Assembly: GCA_030627065.1 (NCBI GenBank) | Contig: DAOUSV010000015.1 | Span: 1-16,818 of the forward strand | Reading direction: 5' to 3' | Length of the DNA stretch: 16,818 nt | Source of the DNA: Piscirickettsiaceae bacterium | GTDB lineage: Bacteria; Pseudomonadota; Gammaproteobacteria; Nitrosococcales; Methylophagaceae | The notes under the pieces: generated by a model | What the model was told of the DNA's origin: nothing | Databases searched by the model: none | The model's input: the letters and a program-made list of their open reading frames with translations, nothing else | Made by a program: the position numbers and the translations under genes | In this document: in pieces, positions 13,739 to 16,818 of the stretch | Position numbering within the stretch: position 1 is the first letter of the stretch | Layout of the letters: the number at the start of each line of letters is the position of its first letter

Positions 13739-14212
13739 ATGACAACTGTATTAATCCCACTTGCCAAAGGCTGTGAAGAGCTAGAAGCCGTCACGCTAAT
13801 AGATTTATTGCGTCGTGCGGATATTACCGTTGTCACCGTAAGTTTAGACTCGCAAGCAATAATAGCTAGTCGAAGAGTTAATTTAGTTGCAGATACACGT
13901 TTAGAGAATGTTCTTTTCGATGATTTTGACATGATTGTCTTACCGGGTGAAATGCCAGGAACAACACATCTCAATGATGACCCTCATATTCATGCCATCT
14001 TAAAAAGGCTACATCAATCTAACAAAGCCATTGCCGCTATTTGTGCGGCACCACTCGTACTGGCAACAGCAGGGCTGTTGGATGGGAAGATATTAACATC
14101 AAGAGGCACAGCAATGGACTTTGCCTTAACCATCATTGAATATTTACTTGATTACTCCAGCCGCCATGCTGTTGAGCATGGACTTAGTTCGTCCAGCTTA
14201 ATCACATACTAA
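13739..14212 (+). CDS. DJ-1/PfpI family protein (YajL-like), internally shortened
   Basis: The first 115 residues follow the DJ-1/ThiJ pattern closely: Glu14 in the GCEELEAV segment, the FDMIVLPG strand, and the nucleophile elbow with Cys102 in AAICAAP. After AGLLDGK the sequence goes straight to ILTSRG. Most relatives have about 25-30 further residues between these, including the conserved ATCYP/THP-type segment and a second DG(N/K) just before ITSRG. SRGTAMDF also lacks the usual Pro-Gly of SRGPGTAMDF, and LPGG has become LPGE. The C-terminal end is unlike relatives. Total length is 157 residues against about 185-195 in the family. The frame is intact with a good ribosome binding site (AGGAG). 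It may be decaying or specialised. It lies 17 nt after the S41 peptidase gene. Confidence 0.8.
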   Translation: MTTVLIPLAKGCEELEAVTLIDLLRRADITVVTVSLDSQAIIASRRVNLVADTRLENVLFDDFDMIVLPGEMPGTTHLNDDPHIHAILKRLHQSNKAIAAICAAPLVLATAGLLDGKILTSRGTAMDFALTIIEYLLDYSSRHAVEHGLSSSSLITY

Positions 14213-14225
14213 TACGGAATAAATT

Positions 14226-15026
14226 ATGGATGCACTCAATATAAATGAACTTTCTATTCTCTTAATTGAGCCATCAGCCATGCAGAGAAAAGTAATTCAA
14301 TCACATCTAAGAGAAGAGGGGATCGAAAGTATTGACGGTGCATCGACAGGTGAAAAAGCACTTAAATCCATGAAGAAATACCCGCCAGATCTTGTTATCA
14401 GTGCTATGTATTTACCCGATATGTCAGCTGCCGATCTTGTTACAACCATGCGTGATAGCAATGACTTACAAAATATTAACTTTATGCTCGTCTCAAGTGA
14501 AACCAATTTTGAAGCACTAGATCCGATTCGTCAGGCAGGTGTAACGGCCATTTTGCCAAAACCTTTTGATCACCAAGATCTTAAAAATGCCCTTATCGCC
14601 ACAATCGATTATCTTGATGCTGACGAATTAGAACTCGAAAACTATGATATTACTGAACTACAAGTATTAGTCGTGGATGACAGTTTAATGGCTCGCAATC
14701 AAATCAAACGTATTCTAGCCAGCATGGGTATTCAATATATGACCACAGCAGAAAATGGTCTTGAAGCAATAGATAGTCTTCGTCAGACTAATTTTGACCT
14801 TATTGTCACCGACTTCAACATGCCAAAAATGGATGGCCAAGAACTTATTGAGTTTGTTCGTAAAGAAATGAAAGATAGTATGACACCTATCTTAATGGTC
14901 ACCAGTGAAGAAGATGAAACACGACTTGGCAACGTACAACAAGCAGGTGTCTCCGCAATATGTGACAAACCTTTTAACCCACAATCTATCCGCGAAATAT
15001 TATGTCGAATATTGGATGATCAATAA
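14226..15026 (+). CDS. Two-receiver-domain response regulator, first domain degenerate
   Basis: The 266-residue protein consists of two CheY-like receiver domains and no output domain. The first (about 8-130) cannot be phosphorylated in the usual way: the acceptor position in DLVISAM is Ala60, and the acidic pair is EP (15-16), though Lys112 remains. The second (about 145-265) is canonical, with Asp151/Asp152 (VVDDS), phospho-acceptor Asp196 (VTDFNMP), Thr226 and Lys248 (DKPF). No histidine kinase, chemotaxis or diguanylate-cyclase gene is nearby, so the partner is unknown. It could act as a protein-interaction switch like CheY or as a phosphate sink. The gene ends 5 nt before the convergent mfnB with no terminator between. 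Confidence 0.9.
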   Translation: MDALNINELSILLIEPSAMQRKVIQSHLREEGIESIDGASTGEKALKSMKKYPPDLVISAMYLPDMSAADLVTTMRDSNDLQNINFMLVSSETNFEALDPIRQAGVTAILPKPFDHQDLKNALIATIDYLDADELELENYDITELQVLVVDDSLMARNQIKRILASMGIQYMTTAENGLEAIDSLRQTNFDLIVTDFNMPKMDGQELIEFVRKEMKDSMTPILMVTSEEDETRLGNVQQAGVSAICDKPFNPQSIREILCRILDDQ

Positions 15027-15031
15027 CAAAG

Positions 15032-15709
15032 CTAATCCATAGCCTGCTGAACTTTCTCCACCAATTCTAATTGCAAACGTTGTGTTCTCTGCTGCTTGTC
15101 ACACAATACACTACGAAAGCCTAAATAATCAGCATTTAAAGTTTGTAGCGGTTTAATGTCTGCTATTTTCAGCGATCCAGCTAGGCCACAAAGCATGCTC
15201 TTTTCTCTCACCGTATTTACAAAACTACTGAGCTGTTGAATTGACCAGTGATCGAGCAAACTTTGACCATTTTTAATTGCGGTATCAACCATAACACCTT
15301 TAAAACCACTTTCTTTCAATAATGAAACAATTTCAAGATCAGGACTTTTATCAGCAAATAATACTGAAATTACTGGAGTTCCTAGTGTTTTAACAGTTTT
15401 TTTAAGTTCTCTAATACAGATGTTTAAATTACTATCAGGGAATAAACCAATTTTGACATAGTCCACGCCTGATCTTGCCATCTTGACCATGGCATCACTA
15501 ATCACATCAGCCTGCATCGGCAAGTCGCCAATGGTGGCACTGGTCTGGCAACGAGTATTAATCAATGCCACGATCTCGGTGACAGTCTCTAGCGATAAAG
15601 CGCCTAATGCCCCTTTTGATGGATCTTTCATATCCAAAATATCAGGTAATACAGGCAGTAAAACCTGCGCTTCTTCTAGCGATTGTACGCTGGCTAACCA
15701 TTTACTCAT
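15032..15709 (-). CDS. mfnB: (5-formylfuran-3-yl)methyl phosphate synthase MfnB (DUF556)
   Basis: MfnB condenses two molecules of glyceraldehyde 3-phosphate into (5-formylfuran-3-yl)methyl phosphate, the furan precursor of methanofuran, and of its analogue methylofuran in methylotrophic bacteria. The 225-residue TIM-barrel protein has Lys28 in DILDMKDPSKGALGAL, the segment SATIGDLP (57-64), Lys86 in DYVKIGLF, and the late motif MVDTAIKNGQSLLDHW with Lys146; these Lys residues correspond to those reported important in the archaeal enzyme. It overlaps the DUF447 gene by four bases (ATGA), indicating translational coupling. The enzyme links this operon to formaldehyde oxidation through tetrahydromethanopterin and formyltransferase/hydrolase, whose other genes are not in the window. 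Confidence 0.92.
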   Translation of the reverse strand: MSKWLASVQSLEEAQVLLPVLPDILDMKDPSKGALGALSLETVTEIVALINTRCQTSATIGDLPMQADVISDAMVKMARSGVDYVKIGLFPDSNLNICIRELKKTVKTLGTPVISVLFADKSPDLEIVSLLKESGFKGVMVDTAIKNGQSLLDHWSIQQLSSFVNTVREKSMLCGLAGSLKIADIKPLQTLNADYLGFRSVLCDKQQRTQRLQLELVEKVQQAMD

Positions 15710-16284
15710 TTCAAGTCTATTCCAGCGCCTTTAACCTTATCCATCAACCAGCTCCATGCTTCTAGCTCTCGTGTACCTGCTGTTTTTTCAATGGCAATAG
15801 TTAAATAAGATATTTCTTGTTGTACCTTTTCGGCTGGCAACATGCTTAAGCGGCTAACTAAGATGGCCGCATCAATAACAGCACTTTGAGCACGATTAAA
15901 GCCACGAAAAGGGCTATGGTTAACCTCATGTACTACTTTCGCTTTAAAACACGCTCTCGGATCATCATCATCAAAGTCGACTATCTCTAATTCACTATGT
16001 GCTAATGCCTGACTTAAATAAGCACCTTCAATTTTCTGACAGGGCAGGGTAGGCCAATCTCGTCGTCCAGTTAATGATCCTGCAAATACCCGTACATCAT
16101 CAGTGTAATTAATGGTGCATTGATGATGTCGTTTTAGGTTGTTGTATGTTGCAGAAGGTTTAAAAGGCTTAATAAGAAAGTGACCATTCACTTCTTCTAT
16201 TCCCATTGGTGCAGAATGGGATTTACCTCCCTCACTTAATGTTGTCACAATGACTTCATGAATTTTACTATTCAGCTTTGCCAC
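15706..16284 (-). CDS. DUF447 family protein (flavin-reductase-like fold)
   Basis: This 192-residue protein matches DUF447, a family found in methanogens and in bacteria with the tetrahydromethanopterin pathway. Visible features are the start KIHEVIVTTLSEGGKSHSAP followed by MGIE, the NYTDDVRVFA segment, and the region NHSPFRGFNRAQSAVIDAAI, which is strongly conserved in the family. The fold is thought to resemble FMN-binding split barrels; no enzymatic activity is firmly assigned. It starts at a GTG with AGGAAGA about 5 nt upstream, inside the last codons of the preceding gene (17-bp overlap), and shares ATGA with mfnB. Its place between a DHPS-like gene and mfnB argues for a role in making the pterin or furan cofactor. 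Confidence 0.85.
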   Translation of the reverse strand: MAKLNSKIHEVIVTTLSEGGKSHSAPMGIEEVNGHFLIKPFKPSATYNNLKRHHQCTINYTDDVRVFAGSLTGRRDWPTLPCQKIEGAYLSQALAHSELEIVDFDDDDPRACFKAKVVHEVNHSPFRGFNRAQSAVIDAAILVSRLSMLPAEKVQQEISYLTIAIEKTAGTRELEAWSWLMDKVKGAGIDLK

Positions 16285-16818
16285 ATTTTCTTCCTGTCTT
16301 CATTGTTGAGCCTTCGGCTTTTTGTTCGTTTAGGTCTTGTTCTACTTTAACTATTGCACAGCCCCATTCTAACTCTTCATCTTGGGTGTATCGCTTGCCT
16401 AATTGCCATGCTATTTGAGCACGGGCTAATTCAGCACCCAGATAAAAGGCGTGACCGGTATCTTCTTTCAAATCCAGTTGTGGATAGAATGCAAAAGGAT
16501 CGACATCTTGCATTAAACCGTCACGATTGAACATATATATGCCTTTTTCGGCGACTTTTATCCGATAATTCGGATCTTTAATATTGCCGGCTAATTCAGT
16601 AATATCTTCCGCAGTATCAGGGAAGGGTCTTCGCTCATGAGACACCAATAAGTCACTACTAAAATCACGCGGCAAGCTACTATCTTCACGCGCTGCAAAC
16701 ATCATTCGTCTGGCACTGTCTGCCTCTTTAATTGCTCTACGTGCGTGAGGGCTTACTTCGGTTACTAGAACGTTACCTATTCTAAGTTCCGATATAATCC
16801 CAAATAATAAAGCATTAA
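16268..16818 (-). CDS. Dihydropteroate-synthase-like protein (DUF6513 type), C-terminal part
   Basis: Only the last 182 residues are visible. The frame stays open to the right edge, so the gene continues beyond it and the internal ATG pair near 16705 is not its start. The visible part reads NALLFGIISELRIGNVLVTE, VSPHARRAIKEADSARRMMF, AAREDSSLPRD, then a C-terminal domain with IKDPNYRIKVAEKGIYMFNR, HAFYLGAELARAQIAWQLGK, YTQDEELEWG. This agrees with the DHPS-related family found in methanogens and in bacteria with the tetrahydromethanopterin pathway, where a pterin-binding barrel precedes this region. A role in tetrahydromethanopterin synthesis is inferred from family distribution and from the coupled DUF447 and mfnB genes. 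Canonical folate DHPS (FolP) lacks this C-terminal part. Confidence 0.82.
   Translation of the reverse strand, partial: NALLFGIISELRIGNVLVTEVSPHARRAIKEADSARRMMFAAREDSSLPRDFSSDLLVSHERRPFPDTAEDITELAGNIKDPNYRIKVAEKGIYMFNRDGLMQDVDPFAFYPQLDLKEDTGHAFYLGAELARAQIAWQLGKRYTQDEELEWGCAIVKVEQDLNEQKAEGSTMKTGRKCGKAE

Noticed and set aside
15027..15031. Looked for a terminator between the convergent two-receiver gene and mfnB
   Set aside because: Only five bases separate the stop codons and no GC-rich hairpin with a T-run is visible on either side.
1..16818. Searched by eye for CRISPR arrays, tRNA or rRNA genes, insertion sequences and prophage genes
   Set aside because: No regularly spaced repeats, tRNA-like cloverleaf, transposase or phage-like protein was seen.

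Overview
The window looks like a chromosomal segment of an AT-leaning gammaproteobacterium that carries the tetrahydromethanopterin/methanofuran-type C1 pathway, i.e. a methylotroph or methanotroph (Methylophaga- or Methylococcales-like; this is inference). Two blocks of gene order are those familiar from E. coli and relatives: the rpsU-dnaG macromolecular-synthesis operon divergent from tsaD with plsY and folB nearby, and yibN-grxC-secB-gpsA divergent from gpmI-envC-ctpA. The right end holds an operon for the archaeal-type C1 cofactors (mfnB, a DUF447 flavoprotein-like gene and a dihydropteroate-synthase-like gene), which is what suggests methylotrophy.

Layout. 1-917, minus strand: rpsU, a GatB/YqeY gene and the start of dnaG (cut by the window edge), with a hairpin between yqeY and dnaG. 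1077-2084, plus: tsaD. 2091-3241, minus: plsY followed by a YaiL/DUF2058 gene, overlapping by one base. 3327-4207, plus: folB and folK, also overlapping by one base. 4139-4861, minus: a FolM-type pteridine reductase, whose 3' end overlaps folK by 69 bp and whose start codon overlaps the start codon of a divergent MidA-family methyltransferase (4860-6029). A bidirectional terminator at 6038-6063 closes both flanking units. 6088-9594, minus, transcribed right to left: an ArsR-type regulator with a SqrR/YgaV-like cysteine pair, a membrane-anchored rhodanese, glutaredoxin 3, SecB, GpsA and an unrecognised lipoprotein. 9677-15026, plus: gpmI, envC, an S41 peptidase, an internally shortened DJ-1 family gene and a two-receiver protein. 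15032-16818, minus: the C1-cofactor operon, cut by the right edge.

Functional themes are information processing (DnaG, S21, TsaD), pterin chemistry (FolB, FolK, FolM and the DHPS-like gene), lipid precursor supply (GpsA makes glycerol 3-phosphate, PlsY acylates it), sulfur/thiol redox (ArsR, rhodanese, Grx) and the cell envelope (EnvC, the S41 peptidase, the lipoprotein, SecB). Genes are tightly packed, no stretch over 300 bases lacks a gene, and no tRNA, rRNA, CRISPR or insertion sequence was seen.

Nothing here is plainly a new system. The items most worth following are the persulfide-sensor-like ArsR at the head of the yibN-grxC-secB-gpsA unit with a promoter overlapping that of gpmI, the CATG back-to-back starts of folM and the MidA gene, the DJ-1 gene that lacks an internal segment, and the C1-cofactor operon.
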